DNA from: Hypericibacter terrae
Lineage (GTDB): Bacteria > Pseudomonadota > Alphaproteobacteria > Dongiales > Dongiaceae
NCBI RefSeq assembly: GCF_008728855.1
Contig: NZ_CP042906.1
Span: forward strand, 4,081,570-4,145,569
Length of the DNA stretch: 64,000 nucleotides
Direction of reading: 5' to 3'
Shown: piece by piece, positions 28,423 through 37,899 of the stretch
Layout of the letters: each line of letters opens with the position of its first letter
How positions within the stretch are numbered: the first letter of the stretch is position 1
Made by a program: the position numbers and the translations under genes
Notes under the pieces: model-generated
Seen by the model: only the letters and a program-made list of their open reading frames with translations
Told to the model about the DNA's origin: nothing
Databases searched by the model: none

Positions 28423-29526
28423 ATGCCGCCGTGGGGGGCGGGAACGGACCGGATGAATGCAACGCGATCCGCAATGAAAGTGACGACGGCGCTGGATCAG
28501 CGCCCGGTGATGCTCGCCAGCCGGAATGTGTGGAAGGTCTATGGGCGCGGCGCGCAGGAGGTCATGGCGGCTGCGGGCGGCAAGCCCAGCGCCGCGGATT
28601 TGAACGCGGCAGGGCTGATCGGCGCGGTGCGCGACGCCAGCGTCGAGGTCAAGGAAGGCGAGATTTTCATCATCATGGGGCTGTCAGGGTCGGGAAAGTC
28701 GACCCTGCTGCGCTGCATGGCGCGGCTCATCGAGCCGACCGCCGGCGAAGTCATGTTCGAAGGACGCAATCTCCTCGAGGCGACGGAGCGGGAACTGATC
28801 GAGATCCGCCGGCACCGCATGGGCATGGTGTTCCAGCATTTCGCCCTGCTACCACATCTGACCGTGCTCGAGAATGTCGCCTTTCCCCTCTCGGTCCAGG
28901 GCAGGCCCAGGGCGGAGCAGAGGAAGCGCGCCCAGGAGATGGTCGACCTGGTCGGCCTCAAGGGCCGCGAGAACTATTACCCGCGCGAATTGTCGGGCGG
29001 CCAGCAGCAGCGTGTCGGCATCGCCCGCAGCCTCGCGGTCGAACCGCAGATCTGGTTCCTGGACGAGCCCTTCTCGGCGCTCGATCCGCTGATCCGGCGC
29101 GAGATGCAGCAGGAGCTGATGCGCCTGCAGAACGTGCTGCACAAAACCATCGTCTTCATCACCCACGATTTCGACGAGGCCATCCGGCTCGCCGATCGCA
29201 TCGCCATCATGAAAGACGGCGAGATCATCCAGATCGGCACGCCCGAGGACCTGGTCACGAAGCCGGCGACCGATTATGTGGCGGAGTTCACCCGCGACGT
29301 GCAGCGCTCGAAGGTGCTTTCGGCCCGAACGCTGATGACGCCCGCAAGCGCCGATTCCGCCGCCGCGCGGAAGGTCGCCGCCACGGCGAAGATCGCCAGC
29401 TTTGCCGCCGACATCGTCGCGGCCGGCCGGCCCTTCGCGGTCGCCGACGAGAACGGCGCCGTCATCGGCCAGGTGACGCCGGCCGCCGTCATCAATCTCC
29501 TGGCGGGTCGCGAGGGCGCGGCGTGA
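28423..29526 (+). CDS. proV: glycine betaine/proline-type ABC transporter ATP-binding protein
   Basis: Cytoplasmic ATPase of the importer. Of its 367 residues, Walker A is GLSGSGKST near residue 86, the Q-loop FQHF is near 137, the signature LSGGQQQR near 190, Walker B IWFLDEPFSALDP near 211 and the H-loop ITHDFDEA near 245. As in ProV/OpuAA, the N-terminus carries a 45-residue insertion before the core and the C-terminus has about 90 residues with a single CBS-like segment (PFAVADENGAVIGQVTPAAV). I use ATG at 28423, with GGAG nine bases upstream; ATG at 28453 or 28474 is possible. The stop overlaps the GTG start of the permease gene. Confidence 0.9.
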   Translation: MPPWGAGTDRMNATRSAMKVTTALDQRPVMLASRNVWKVYGRGAQEVMAAAGGKPSAADLNAAGLIGAVRDASVEVKEGEIFIIMGLSGSGKSTLLRCMARLIEPTAGEVMFEGRNLLEATERELIEIRRHRMGMVFQHFALLPHLTVLENVAFPLSVQGRPRAEQRKRAQEMVDLVGLKGRENYYPRELSGGQQQRVGIARSLAVEPQIWFLDEPFSALDPLIRREMQQELMRLQNVLHKTIVFITHDFDEAIRLADRIAIMKDGEIIQIGTPEDLVTKPATDYVAEFTRDVQRSKVLSARTLMTPASADSAAARKVAATAKIASFAADIVAAGRPFAVADENGAVIGQVTPAAVINLLAGREGAA

Positions 29527-31499
29527 CGGCGATCGCCCACGGCTCCGGCGCCCGGCGCGCCGCGACCGACCCCTGGGTCTGGGTATGGCTGGGTGCGCTC
29601 CTGCTGTCGGCCCTGCTCTACATCTTCCGCGACGTCGCGCCCTGGGCCGTCGACTACCCGAAGGAATGGATCGTTCCGCTCAGCGCCTGGATCAGCGCCG
29701 TGATGGGCTGGATCAAGACCAATTTCACCTGGCTGACGCGCGGCTTCTCCGGCCTCGTTGCAATCCCGCTCGACGCCGCCTTCGGCCTGCTCGCCAAGAG
29801 CTTCAAGATCGGCCATGGCGCCGACGCCCTGGTGATCCCACGTCTGTCCTGGGTGGGCATCGTGATCGCGGTGGCGCTGGCGGGATTGGCGCTGGGCGGC
29901 CGGTCGATCGGCATCGTCGCCGGCGCCTGCTTCCTCTATCTGGCGATCTTCGGCCAATGGGAAAGCTCGATGCTGACCCTGGCCCTGATCGCGATCTGCG
30001 TTCCCTTCTGCGTCGTCACCGGCATCCTGGTCGGCATCTGGGGCTATCGCAGCCCGGCGATCGACCGGCTGCTGATCACGCCGATCCTCGACCTGATGCA
30101 GACCATGCCGACCTTCGCCTATCTGGTGCCGATGCTGCTGCTGTTCGGCAACAACCCGGTCTCGGCCCTGCTCGCCACCGGCATCTTCGCCACGCCCCCG
30201 ATGGTGCGCGCGACCATTCTCGCCCTCAATCGCGTGCCGCAGGAGATCGGCGATTTCGGCACCATGGCGGGCTGCACCCGCTTGCAGAAGCTGTGGCGCG
30301 TGCTGGTCCCGGCCGCGCGCCCCACCCTCATGGTCGGCGTCAACCAGGTGATCATGCTGTCGCTCAACATGGTGATCATCTCCTCGATGATCGGCGCCGG
30401 CGGCCTCGGCTATGACGTGCTCCTCGCCATGCGCGCGCTCAAAGTAGGGCAGGCCCTCGAGGCCGGGCTCGCCATCGTGGCGCTCGCGATCGCCCTCGAC
30501 CAGTTGAGCCAGGCCGCCGCCCGCCGGCGCCCGACGCACCGCATCGAGGGCACGCTCTGGCAGCGCCATCCTTATCTGGTCTCGGCCCTGGCGGCGCTCG
30601 CCGTGACGACGCTGATCAGCCTCGGCTGGCCGGCGCTCTACAAGGTGCCGGGCTCGATCACCATCAGTACCGCGCCGATCTGGAAGTCGATGGTGGATTG
30701 GATCAATTTGAACTTCTTCGACATTATCGAGGTGGTTCGCACCTTCATGCTGCTGCATATCCTCAATCCGGTGCGCGCCTTCCTGGACGGCATGCCTTGG
30801 CTCGCGGCGACGGGATTGCTGGGACTGGCAGGCTGGCGGCTGGGCGGCGCTAAGCTGGCGATTCTCGCGGCAGGGCTGACCTTCTTCTGCGCGGCCGTGG
30901 GCCTGTGGGACAAGACCATGGCCACGGTCTATCTCTGCGGCATCGGCTCGATCATCGCGGCGCTGATCGGCATTCCCATCGGCGTGCTGGGTGCGCGCAG
31001 CGACACCGCGCACCGCATCATCACGCCGATCATCGACACGCTGCAGACCCTACCCTCCTTCGTCTTCCTGATCCCGGTGGTGATGCTGTTCCGCGTCGGC
31101 GACGTGACGGCCCTGATCGCGGTGGTGTCCTTCGCGATCGTGCCGGCGATCCGCTACACCGACCACGGCATCCGGCAGGTGCCGCCGGCCCTGATCGAGG
31201 CCGCCCGGGTCTCCGGCTGCACGCGCCAGCAGATCTTCCGCCGCGTCCAGCTCCCCCTGGCCCTGCCCGAGATCATGCTCGGCATCAACCAGACGATCCT
31301 GCTGGCGCTCAGCATGCTGATCATCGCCGCCATGGTCGGCACCCGCGACCTGGGCCAGGAGGTCTTCATCTCGCTGGCGAAGGCGGATTCGGGTCGCGGC
31401 ATCGTGGCCGGCCTCGCCGTCGCCTTCATCGGCATCGTCGCCGACCGGCTGATCGGCGCCGGCAGCGCCCGCGCGCGCCGGCGCCTGGGTCTCGCTTGA
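29523..31499 (+). CDS. proW: glycine betaine/proline-type ABC permease, two fused permease halves
   Basis: A 658-residue inner-membrane protein containing two consecutive ProW-like permease domains. The first (about 20-330) has its coupling loop at GDFGTMAGCTRLQKLWRVLVP; the second (about 350-650) has IEAARVSGCTRQQIFRRVQLP. Both carry a LQT(L/M)P(S/T)F segment (LMQTMPTFAYLVP and LQTLPSFVFLIP). Standard ProW is about 350 residues and works as a homodimer; here one chain supplies both halves. GTG at 29523 overlaps the ATPase stop (GTGA), indicating coupled translation; the frame opens earlier (28431) but that part is a shadow of the ATPase gene. Confidence 0.88.
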   Translation: MTAIAHGSGARRAATDPWVWVWLGALLLSALLYIFRDVAPWAVDYPKEWIVPLSAWISAVMGWIKTNFTWLTRGFSGLVAIPLDAAFGLLAKSFKIGHGADALVIPRLSWVGIVIAVALAGLALGGRSIGIVAGACFLYLAIFGQWESSMLTLALIAICVPFCVVTGILVGIWGYRSPAIDRLLITPILDLMQTMPTFAYLVPMLLLFGNNPVSALLATGIFATPPMVRATILALNRVPQEIGDFGTMAGCTRLQKLWRVLVPAARPTLMVGVNQVIMLSLNMVIISSMIGAGGLGYDVLLAMRALKVGQALEAGLAIVALAIALDQLSQAAARRRPTHRIEGTLWQRHPYLVSALAALAVTTLISLGWPALYKVPGSITISTAPIWKSMVDWINLNFFDIIEVVRTFMLLHILNPVRAFLDGMPWLAATGLLGLAGWRLGGAKLAILAAGLTFFCAAVGLWDKTMATVYLCGIGSIIAALIGIPIGVLGARSDTAHRIITPIIDTLQTLPSFVFLIPVVMLFRVGDVTALIAVVSFAIVPAIRYTDHGIRQVPPALIEAARVSGCTRQQIFRRVQLPLALPEIMLGINQTILLALSMLIIAAMVGTRDLGQEVFISLAKADSGRGIVAGLAVAFIGIVADRLIGAGSARARRRLGLA

Positions 31500-31512
31500 A
31501 CGCTTGGGATGG

Positions 31513-32286
31513 CTAAGCCGCCGCCCGTTCGGCGATCAGCACCGTCGCTTCGGCGCGGCGCAGCCGGTCCTGGAACGGGGCTCGCAGCGGCTGGTCGGTG
31601 ATCAGGGTCTGAACGGAGGCCAGCGGACACACGCTGACCAGCGCGCGGCGCCCGAATTTCGTGTGATCGGCGACGATGATCGTGCGCTCGGCCCGGCGCA
31701 TCGCGACGCGCGAGAACTCGGCCTCCTCCAGATGGAAATCCATCGGCCCGTCCTCCAGGTCGATGGCGCCGATCGAAAGGAAGCAGAGCCGAACCCGGAA
31801 CTGCTGGACGAAGGCGGTGGCCGACACGCCCAGAGCCGCGCCATCGTCCGCACGCAGCTCGCCGCCCGCCATATAGACCCGGTTGCCGTTGCGGGTCGCC
31901 AGCGTCCGGGCGATGTCGACGGAGTTCGTCACCACCAGAAGGTTGCGATGACCGTGAAGCGCGCGCGCGACATAGGCGGTCGTGCTGCCGGTATCGAGCA
32001 GGATGGCATCGCCATCGCGCACCTGTGCCGCGGCCGATCGGGCAATCGCCTTCTTCGCCTCGGTTTCCTGGCTCATGCGGCGATCGAAGCGCGGCTCGCC
32101 GAGCGGCTCGGGCGGGATGACGGCCCCGTGGATTTTCTGCACCAGGCCCTCGGCCTCGAGATCCTTCAGGTCGCGGCGGATGGTCTCGTCCGACACGCGC
32201 AAGCGCGTGGCGAGTTCCAGAACCCGGGCCTGCCCCGCCTGCGAAACCGCTTCCAGAATGGAGCGACGCCGCGTCTGACGATCCAT
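31513..32286 (-). CDS. DeoR/GlpR-family transcriptional regulator
   Basis: A 257-residue repressor-type protein. The N-terminal winged helix-turn-helix is typical (RRRSILEAVSQAGQARVLEL, then LRVSDETIRRDLKDLEAEG). The C-terminal sugar-phosphate-sensing domain includes ILLDTGSTTAYVARAL and IIVADHTKFGRRAL. ATG at 32286 has GGGAG eight bases upstream; the ATG at 32310 has none. It is divergent from the choline-kinase-like gene and is the best candidate regulator of that cluster. The effector is unknown, probably a phosphorylated small molecule. Confidence 0.87.
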   Translation of the reverse strand: MDRQTRRRSILEAVSQAGQARVLELATRLRVSDETIRRDLKDLEAEGLVQKIHGAVIPPEPLGEPRFDRRMSQETEAKKAIARSAAAQVRDGDAILLDTGSTTAYVARALHGHRNLLVVTNSVDIARTLATRNGNRVYMAGGELRADDGAALGVSATAFVQQFRVRLCFLSIGAIDLEDGPMDFHLEEAEFSRVAMRRAERTIIVADHTKFGRRALVSVCPLASVQTLITDQPLRAPFQDRLRRAEATVLIAERAAA

Positions 32287-32632
32287 GTGTTGAAACTCCC
32301 ACATAGCCACAGCGATGATTTACACTAACATATTGATAATATGTACCACTAGTTGGTAATTGGTCAAACTCCACCGATGATATTTGGAGATATGTGGGAA
32401 TTTTCGGAATCGAATGGTTCGCGGCGGGCAATCACCGGAAGGTATGGCTCTTGCGAGTGAGTGGGGGCAATCACCCGTCAAGAAACGCCTTTCAAAGGGC
32501 GACCGTGACGGCAGCGCGGCGGGGGGCCGCGATACCGGAGCGTTGGGGGCGCGGCGAAGCGGTGGGCGGGGGGTCCATGCTTCGCCGCTGCCTGAAGCAC
32601 CAAGAACAAGAACAGCCTCGGCAAGGGTGGCG
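32287..32632. promoter_or_regulatory. AT-rich divergent regulatory region with palindromic operator candidate
   Basis: This 346-bp region between the DeoR-type gene and the phosphotransferase gene is locally AT-rich from 32310 to 32410. A perfect palindrome, CATATT-GAT-AATATG, lies at 32329-32343, and an imperfect one (ACCACTAGTTGGT) follows at 32345-32357. TTTACA at 32319 could serve as a -35 element. The layout suits an autoregulated DeoR operator. The remainder up to 32632 is GC-rich with no gene I can support. Confidence 0.45.
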
Positions 32633-33514
32633 ATGACGACGCTCGATCCGCTGGCCCGGGCTGCGGCCCTGAGGTTCTGGTCGGGACCCGTGGAGCCGAT
32701 CGCGCTCAAGGGCGGAATCACCAACGCCAATTTCGAGGTCCGGGATCGCGGACGGCGCTTTTTCGTCCGGATCGGTGACGACATCCCGGTCCATGGCGTG
32801 ATGCGCTTCGCGGAGCTGGCCGCGAGCCGGGCGGCCCATGCGGCCGGATTGGCACCGGCGGTGCTCCATCACGAGCCGGGTGCCATCGTGTTCGACTTCA
32901 TCGAGGGTACGACGCTGACGCCCGAAGCGGTGCGCCCGCGCCCGATGCTGGAGCGGATCCTGCCGCTGGTGAAGCGCTGCCATTACGAGCTGCCACGGCA
33001 TCTGCGAGGACCGGTGCTGATGTTCTGGCCGTTTCATATTTTCCGCGACTATGCGGCGAGCCTGCGCGACGCCGGCAGCCCGCGCGTCAAGGAGCTGCCG
33101 CCCCTCCTCGCCATCGCCGAGGATCTCGAAAGGCGGCTGGGCCCTGTCGAGCTGGTCTTCGGCCATAACGACCTGCTCTGCGGCAATCTCATCGACGACG
33201 GACGCCGACTCTGGCTGATCGACTACGACTATGCCGGCTATTCGAGCGCGCTCTTCGACCTCGGCAATCTCTGCTCCAACAACGAGGTGGCGCCGGCGGA
33301 CGAGGAATGGCTGCTGGGCGCCTATTTCGAGCGGCCGGTCGACGACCAGCTGCGCCATCGCTACCAGGCGATGAAATGCGCCTCGCTCCTGCGCGAGACG
33401 CTATGGAGCATGATCGCGGAGTCCTTCTCGACTCTCGATTTCGACTATGCCGCCTACACCGCCGATTACCGCGCAAGATTTCAGCAAGCCTACGATTCAT
33501 TGAAACATCATTGA
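32633..33514 (+). CDS. choline/ethanolamine kinase-like phosphotransferase
   Basis: A 293-residue aminoglycoside-phosphotransferase-fold kinase. The catalytic loop is HNDLLCGNLI (His178, Asp180, Asn185) and the metal-binding Asp197 lies in LIDYDYAGYSSALFDLGN. The N-terminal GGITNANFEVRD resembles the GGxTNxxF nucleotide loop of choline kinase/LicA proteins. Substrate is probably choline or another small amino alcohol, but other hydroxyl acceptors cannot be excluded. ATG at 32633 begins family-like sequence; an extension to 32384 is rejected. The next gene starts 12 bp downstream, so the two are co-transcribed. Confidence 0.82.
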   Translation: MTTLDPLARAAALRFWSGPVEPIALKGGITNANFEVRDRGRRFFVRIGDDIPVHGVMRFAELAASRAAHAAGLAPAVLHHEPGAIVFDFIEGTTLTPEAVRPRPMLERILPLVKRCHYELPRHLRGPVLMFWPFHIFRDYAASLRDAGSPRVKELPPLLAIAEDLERRLGPVELVFGHNDLLCGNLIDDGRRLWLIDYDYAGYSSALFDLGNLCSNNEVAPADEEWLLGAYFERPVDDQLRHRYQAMKCASLLRETLWSMIAESFSTLDFDYAAYTADYRARFQQAYDSLKHH

Positions 33515-33525
33515 GGTTGACGAGA

Positions 33526-35970
33526 ATGGCGTCGTTTCCCACCCATGCCCGCGCCGTCATTATCGGCGGCGGCATCGTCGGCTGCAGCACGGCCTATCAT
33601 CTGGCCAAGCTGGGCTGGAAAGAGGTCGTGCTGCTGGAGCGCAACAAACTCACCAGCGGCTCGACCTGGCATGCGGCGGGGCTCGTGGGCCAACTCCGCA
33701 CCTCGGCCAACATCACCCAGCTCCTGAAAAACTCGGTCGAGCTCTATCGCAGGCTCGAGTCGGAAACCGGCCTGTCGACCGGCTGGAAGATGAATGGCGG
33801 CCTGCGCCTCGCCTGCAATCCAGAGCGTCTGACCGAGATCAAGCGCCAGGCCACCACCGCGCACAGCTTCGGCCTCGCCATGGAGGTGCTGACACCGTCG
33901 GAAGCGCAGAAGCTCTGGCCGCCGATGCGCGTCGACGATGTGGTGGGAGCCGCCTTCCTGCCGACCGACGGCCAGGCCAATCCCGCAGACATCACCCAGG
34001 CGCTGGCGAAGGGTGCGCGCGCCGGCGGCGTCACCATCATCGAGGATTGCCGCGTCACCGCGATTGCTACGAAACAAGGTCGGGTGACGGGTGTCGTCAC
34101 CGCCCAGGGCGCCATCGCGGCCGATGTGGTCGTCAATTGCGCCGGACAATGGGCGCGCGAGGTCGGCAGGCTCTGCGGCGTCAATGTCGCGTTGCAGTCG
34201 GTGCAGCATCAGTATCTGGTGACCGAGCCGATCGACGGCGTGCCGCGCAATCTCCCCACCCTGCGCGATCCCGATCGGCTCATCTATGGCAAGGAAGAGG
34301 TCGGCGGGCTGGTGGTGGGCGGCTACGAACCCAATCCCATCGCCTGGGCCCTGAAGGGCATTCCCGAGGGATTCCATTTCTCGCTGCTGGAATCCGACTG
34401 GGACCATTTCGAGCCGATGATGGGGCGTCTGCTGGGCCGCATCCCGGCGCTCGAGACTGCCGGCATCAAACAGCTCATCAACGGCCCCGAATCCTTCACG
34501 CCCGACGGCAATTTCATCCTGGGCGAGGCGCCCGAGCTGAAGAACTTCTATGTCGGCGCCGGCTTCAACGCCTTCGGCATCGCGTCGGGCGGTGGTGCCG
34601 GCAAGGCGCTGGCCGAATGGGTCGCGGCGGGCGAGCCGCCGATGGATCTCTGGCCGGTCGATATCCGCCGCTTCGGCTCGGTGCATCAGGACCCGCAATG
34701 GGTGCTGACCCGCACGCTCGAGGCCTATGCCCATCACTACAGCATGGCCTGGCCGCATGAAGAGCTCGAAAGCGCGCGGCCGGTGCGCGTCTCGCCGCTC
34801 TATGAGCGGCTGAAGGCCCAAGGCGCCTGCTTCGGCTCGAAGCTCGGCTGGGAGCGCCCCAACTGGTTCGCGCCCGACGGCGTCGAGCCCAAGGACATCT
34901 ACAGCTATGAGCGCCAGAACTGGTTCGAGCATGTCGGCGCCGAGCATCGGGCGGTGCGCGAGCGCGTCGGCGTCTTCGACCAGACCTCCTTCGCGAAATT
35001 CATGATGATCGGGCGCGATGCGGAGCTGGCCATGAGCTGGATCTGCGCCAACGATGTCGCCAAGGCGCCGGGACGGCTGATCTATACGCAGATGCTGAAC
35101 CGCCAGGGCGGAATCGAGTGCGATGTCACGGTCACCCGCCTGACCGACGAAAGCTACTACATCATCACCGGGACCGGCTTCGCGACGCACGATTTCTCCT
35201 GGATCGAGCGGGCCATCCCGCAGGGGCTCGACGCCCGGCTGATCGACGTGACCTCGGCCTTCGCCGTGCTGTCGGTCATGGGTCCGCGCTCGCGCGACAC
35301 GCTGAGCGCCGTGTCGGGCGCCGATTTCTCCAATGCGGCCTTTCCCTTCGGCAGTTGGCAGACCGTCATGATCGCGGGGACCCCGGTCAGGGCTCTGCGC
35401 GTCACCTATGTCGGCGAACTGGGCTGGGAGTTGCATTTCCCGGTCGAATGCGCCGGTGCCGTCTATGACGCGGTCATGGGGGCGGGCCAGCCGCACGGGA
35501 TCGTCAATGCCGGCTATCGGGCGATCGAATCGCTGCGGCTCGAAAAGGGCTACCGCGCCTGGGGGTCGGATATCGGGCCCGACCATACGCCGCTCGAGGC
35601 CGGACTCGGCTGGGCGGTCAAGCTCAAGCAGAACACGCCCTTCCTCGGCCGCGAGGCTCTCACCAAGCAGGCCCTGGGCCCGCTCAAGAAACGGTTGGCC
35701 GGATTCAGCATCCAGGACCCGGCCATCGTGCTGCTGGGCCGTGAGACCATCTTCCGCGACGGCAAGCAGGTCGGCTGGCTGACCAGCGCCGGCTGGGGCT
35801 ACACCGTCGACCGGAACATCGGCTATGGCTATGTGCGCAATCCCGAGGGCGTGCCGACCGACTGGCTGAAGTCGGGACGCTACGAGCTCGAGGTGGCGGC
35901 CGAGCGCGTGCCGGCGCAGATCCATCTCGACGCGCTTTACGACCCGTCCATGTCACGAATCAAGGCGTGA
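33526..35970 (+). CDS. dimethylglycine/sarcosine dehydrogenase-like FAD and folate-binding oxidoreductase
   Basis: An 814-residue fusion of a D-amino-acid-oxidase-type FAD domain and a glycine-cleavage T-protein-type folate domain. The FAD motif is VIIGGGIVGCSTAYHLAKLG (about residues 11-30); GSTWHAAGLVGQLR near 47 includes the position used for covalent FAD attachment in family members. Residues 430-814 resemble GcvT (GVFDQTSFAKF, SVMGPRSRDTL, VTYVGELGWELHFPVE, EKGYRAWGSDIGPDHTPLEA). The family oxidatively demethylates dimethylglycine or sarcosine, passing formaldehyde to tetrahydrofolate. Its position beside betaine import and a choline-kinase-like gene supports quaternary amine catabolism. 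Confidence 0.88.
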   Translation: MASFPTHARAVIIGGGIVGCSTAYHLAKLGWKEVVLLERNKLTSGSTWHAAGLVGQLRTSANITQLLKNSVELYRRLESETGLSTGWKMNGGLRLACNPERLTEIKRQATTAHSFGLAMEVLTPSEAQKLWPPMRVDDVVGAAFLPTDGQANPADITQALAKGARAGGVTIIEDCRVTAIATKQGRVTGVVTAQGAIAADVVVNCAGQWAREVGRLCGVNVALQSVQHQYLVTEPIDGVPRNLPTLRDPDRLIYGKEEVGGLVVGGYEPNPIAWALKGIPEGFHFSLLESDWDHFEPMMGRLLGRIPALETAGIKQLINGPESFTPDGNFILGEAPELKNFYVGAGFNAFGIASGGGAGKALAEWVAAGEPPMDLWPVDIRRFGSVHQDPQWVLTRTLEAYAHHYSMAWPHEELESARPVRVSPLYERLKAQGACFGSKLGWERPNWFAPDGVEPKDIYSYERQNWFEHVGAEHRAVRERVGVFDQTSFAKFMMIGRDAELAMSWICANDVAKAPGRLIYTQMLNRQGGIECDVTVTRLTDESYYIITGTGFATHDFSWIERAIPQGLDARLIDVTSAFAVLSVMGPRSRDTLSAVSGADFSNAAFPFGSWQTVMIAGTPVRALRVTYVGELGWELHFPVECAGAVYDAVMGAGQPHGIVNAGYRAIESLRLEKGYRAWGSDIGPDHTPLEAGLGWAVKLKQNTPFLGREALTKQALGPLKKRLAGFSIQDPAIVLLGRETIFRDGKQVGWLTSAGWGYTVDRNIGYGYVRNPEGVPTDWLKSGRYELEVAAERVPAQIHLDALYDPSMSRIKA

Positions 35971-36069
35971 CCTGACACATCGATAGGCTAGGCTGGGGGC
36001 TGCTCCGGAATCACGCCGCGAGCGGCCCCGCGCTCCGCTCGCCCCGTTCAAGAAGAAACGCGACCGATC

Positions 36070-37632
36070 ATGTCCGACCTGCCGATCCGCAAGGTGCTTT
36101 TCATCAGCGCCGACCAGTGGCGCGCCGAATGCCTCTCCGCCGTCGGCCATCCGGTCGTCAAGACCCCGCATCTCGACGCGCTGGCGAGCGAGGGGGTGCT
36201 GTTCCGCCGCCATTACGCGCAAGCTTCGCCCTGCGGGCCGTCGCGGACCAGCATGCTGACCGGCATGTATCTGATGAATCACCGCTCGGGCCGCAATGGC
36301 ACGCCGCTCGACAGCCGCCACACCAACATCGCGCTGGAAGTGCGCAAGGCGGGCTACGATCCCACCCTGTTCGGCTATACCGACACGACGCCCGACCCGC
36401 GCCGCTACGCGCCGGACGATCCGGTCCTGAAGACTTATGAAGGCGTGCTGCCAGGCATGACGGTTGGGCTTCAACTGCCCGACCATATGGCGCCCTGGAT
36501 CGCCGACCTGAAGGCGAAGGGCTATGAATTCCGCGATCGCTGGGATGTCTATAAGCCGAGGGCCGGCTTCGTCCGGCCGCCCGGTCGCGGGCACTCGTTC
36601 GCGCCGACGCTGTTCTCGGCGGAAGACAGCGAAACGACCTTCATGGCGAATGCCGTGCTGCGCTGGCTTTCGGTGCGAAGCGACCAGCCCTGGTTCGTCC
36701 ATGCGGTGTTCCTGCGCCCGCATCCGCCAGTCATCGCGCCGGAACCCTATAATGCGCTTTACGATCCGGCACAGCTCGCCATGGCGGTGCGCGCGAGCGA
36801 TGCCGAGGAAGAAGGAAAGCAGCATCCCTTCCTCAAGCTGGCGCTGGCCAGCCTGCGCGAGAAAGGGGCCTTCGACGAGCATTACCCGGATGACCTGCTG
36901 GAGATCGGGGAGCCCGAAGTTCGCCAGCTGCGGGCGACCTATTACGGCATGATGACCCAGGTGGACGACCAGATCGGTCGCATCATGGCGCACCTCAAGG
37001 CCACCGGCGAAGACCGGCATACCCTGGTGATCTTCACCTGCGATCATGCCGAGATGCTCGGCGATCACTGGATGTGGGGAAAATCGGGCTATTTCGATCA
37101 GGCCTATCACATCCCGCTCATCATCCGCGATCCGCGGCGCGTCGCCGACGGCACCCGCGGCCAGCAGATCGACCGCTTCACCGAAGCCGTGGATCTGATG
37201 CCGACCATCCTCGAATGGCTCGGGCGGGATATCCCGCATCAATGCGACGGCCGCTCGCTGATCCCGATGCTGGAGGGCGAGCCGGTCGCGCCCTGGCGCG
37301 AGGAAGCTCATTACGAGTTCGATTTCCAGGACATCGTTCACCAGATCCCGGAATCGACCCTGGGCATCTCCAGCGACCAGTGCAAGCTGGCGGTGCTGCG
37401 TGGGCGACGGTTCAAATATGTCCATTTCGCAGCATTGCCGCCGCTGCTGTTCGACCTGGAGAAGGACCCGTTCGAGCAGAAGAATCTTGCCGGCGATCCG
37501 GCCTATGCCGGCGAGATGCTGGCTTGCGCCCAGAAGATGCTCTCCTGGCGCATGGAGCATGCCGAGCATGTGCTGAGCCGGCAGTTCGTCACCGAGCGAG
37601 GCATGGCCGAGACGCCCCCGCGCCGTCGGTAG
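36070..37632 (+). CDS. phosphonate monoester hydrolase / phosphodiesterase-like sulfatase-superfamily enzyme
   Basis: A 520-residue alkaline-phosphatase-superfamily hydrolase. The CGPSR motif at Cys55 is the C-x-P-S-R signature whose cysteine becomes formylglycine. Metal ligands are visible as Asp14 in ISADQWR and as CDHAEMLGDH near residue 324. Features shared with rhizobial phosphonate monoester hydrolase are MYLMNHRSGRNGTPLDSRH, GYTDTTPDPR, FKYVHFAALPPLLFDLEKDP and a C-terminal SWRMEHAEH helix; a choline sulfatase is less likely. These enzymes hydrolyse phosphonate monoesters and phosphodiesters. It lies 99 bp after the dehydrogenase gene and may belong to the same unit. Confidence 0.82.
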   Translation: MSDLPIRKVLFISADQWRAECLSAVGHPVVKTPHLDALASEGVLFRRHYAQASPCGPSRTSMLTGMYLMNHRSGRNGTPLDSRHTNIALEVRKAGYDPTLFGYTDTTPDPRRYAPDDPVLKTYEGVLPGMTVGLQLPDHMAPWIADLKAKGYEFRDRWDVYKPRAGFVRPPGRGHSFAPTLFSAEDSETTFMANAVLRWLSVRSDQPWFVHAVFLRPHPPVIAPEPYNALYDPAQLAMAVRASDAEEEGKQHPFLKLALASLREKGAFDEHYPDDLLEIGEPEVRQLRATYYGMMTQVDDQIGRIMAHLKATGEDRHTLVIFTCDHAEMLGDHWMWGKSGYFDQAYHIPLIIRDPRRVADGTRGQQIDRFTEAVDLMPTILEWLGRDIPHQCDGRSLIPMLEGEPVAPWREEAHYEFDFQDIVHQIPESTLGISSDQCKLAVLRGRRFKYVHFAALPPLLFDLEKDPFEQKNLAGDPAYAGEMLACAQKMLSWRMEHAEHVLSRQFVTERGMAETPPRRR

Positions 37633-37878
37633 AACGCCTCGTCGCCAGGGGACCGATTCCGGCCGCGCCGGCACAGTTGAGGTCCCCGCCGGGCGGGCAT
37701 ATTGCATTTATGTGACAGCGGCGTTATGCCGTTCGACAGCGCTCCGACGGGCATCGACTTCGGCCAGTGCCGGCCGCCGCGATGATCCAGGCAACGGCGC
37801 TTCGACCCGCGCTGTCCTTCCGCCGCCGGCCTCGCCCGAGGTCGAAACAGCGCCCGCAGGCCAATCAAGGAGGCCAGC
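37633..37878. other. intergenic region before the Na/Pi cotransporter gene
   Basis: No gene is apparent. TTATGTGACAGCG near 37707 is AT-richer than the rest, but I cannot define a promoter. At the right edge, AAGGAGG at 37867-37873 is the strongest Shine-Dalgarno sequence of the region and governs the start of the next gene. Confidence 0.4.
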
Positions 37879-37899
37879 ATCAACGGCACCGACTTTCTC

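Noticed and set aside
28431-29522. N-terminal extension of the fused permease covering the ATPase gene
   Set aside because: This part of the frame is Arg/Gly/Pro-rich shadow sequence; the permease begins at the GTG that overlaps the ATPase stop.
36070-37632. Choline sulfatase (betC)
   Set aside because: Attractive from context, but the motifs around MYLMNHRSGRNGTPL and YVHFAALPPL match phosphonate monoester hydrolases better.
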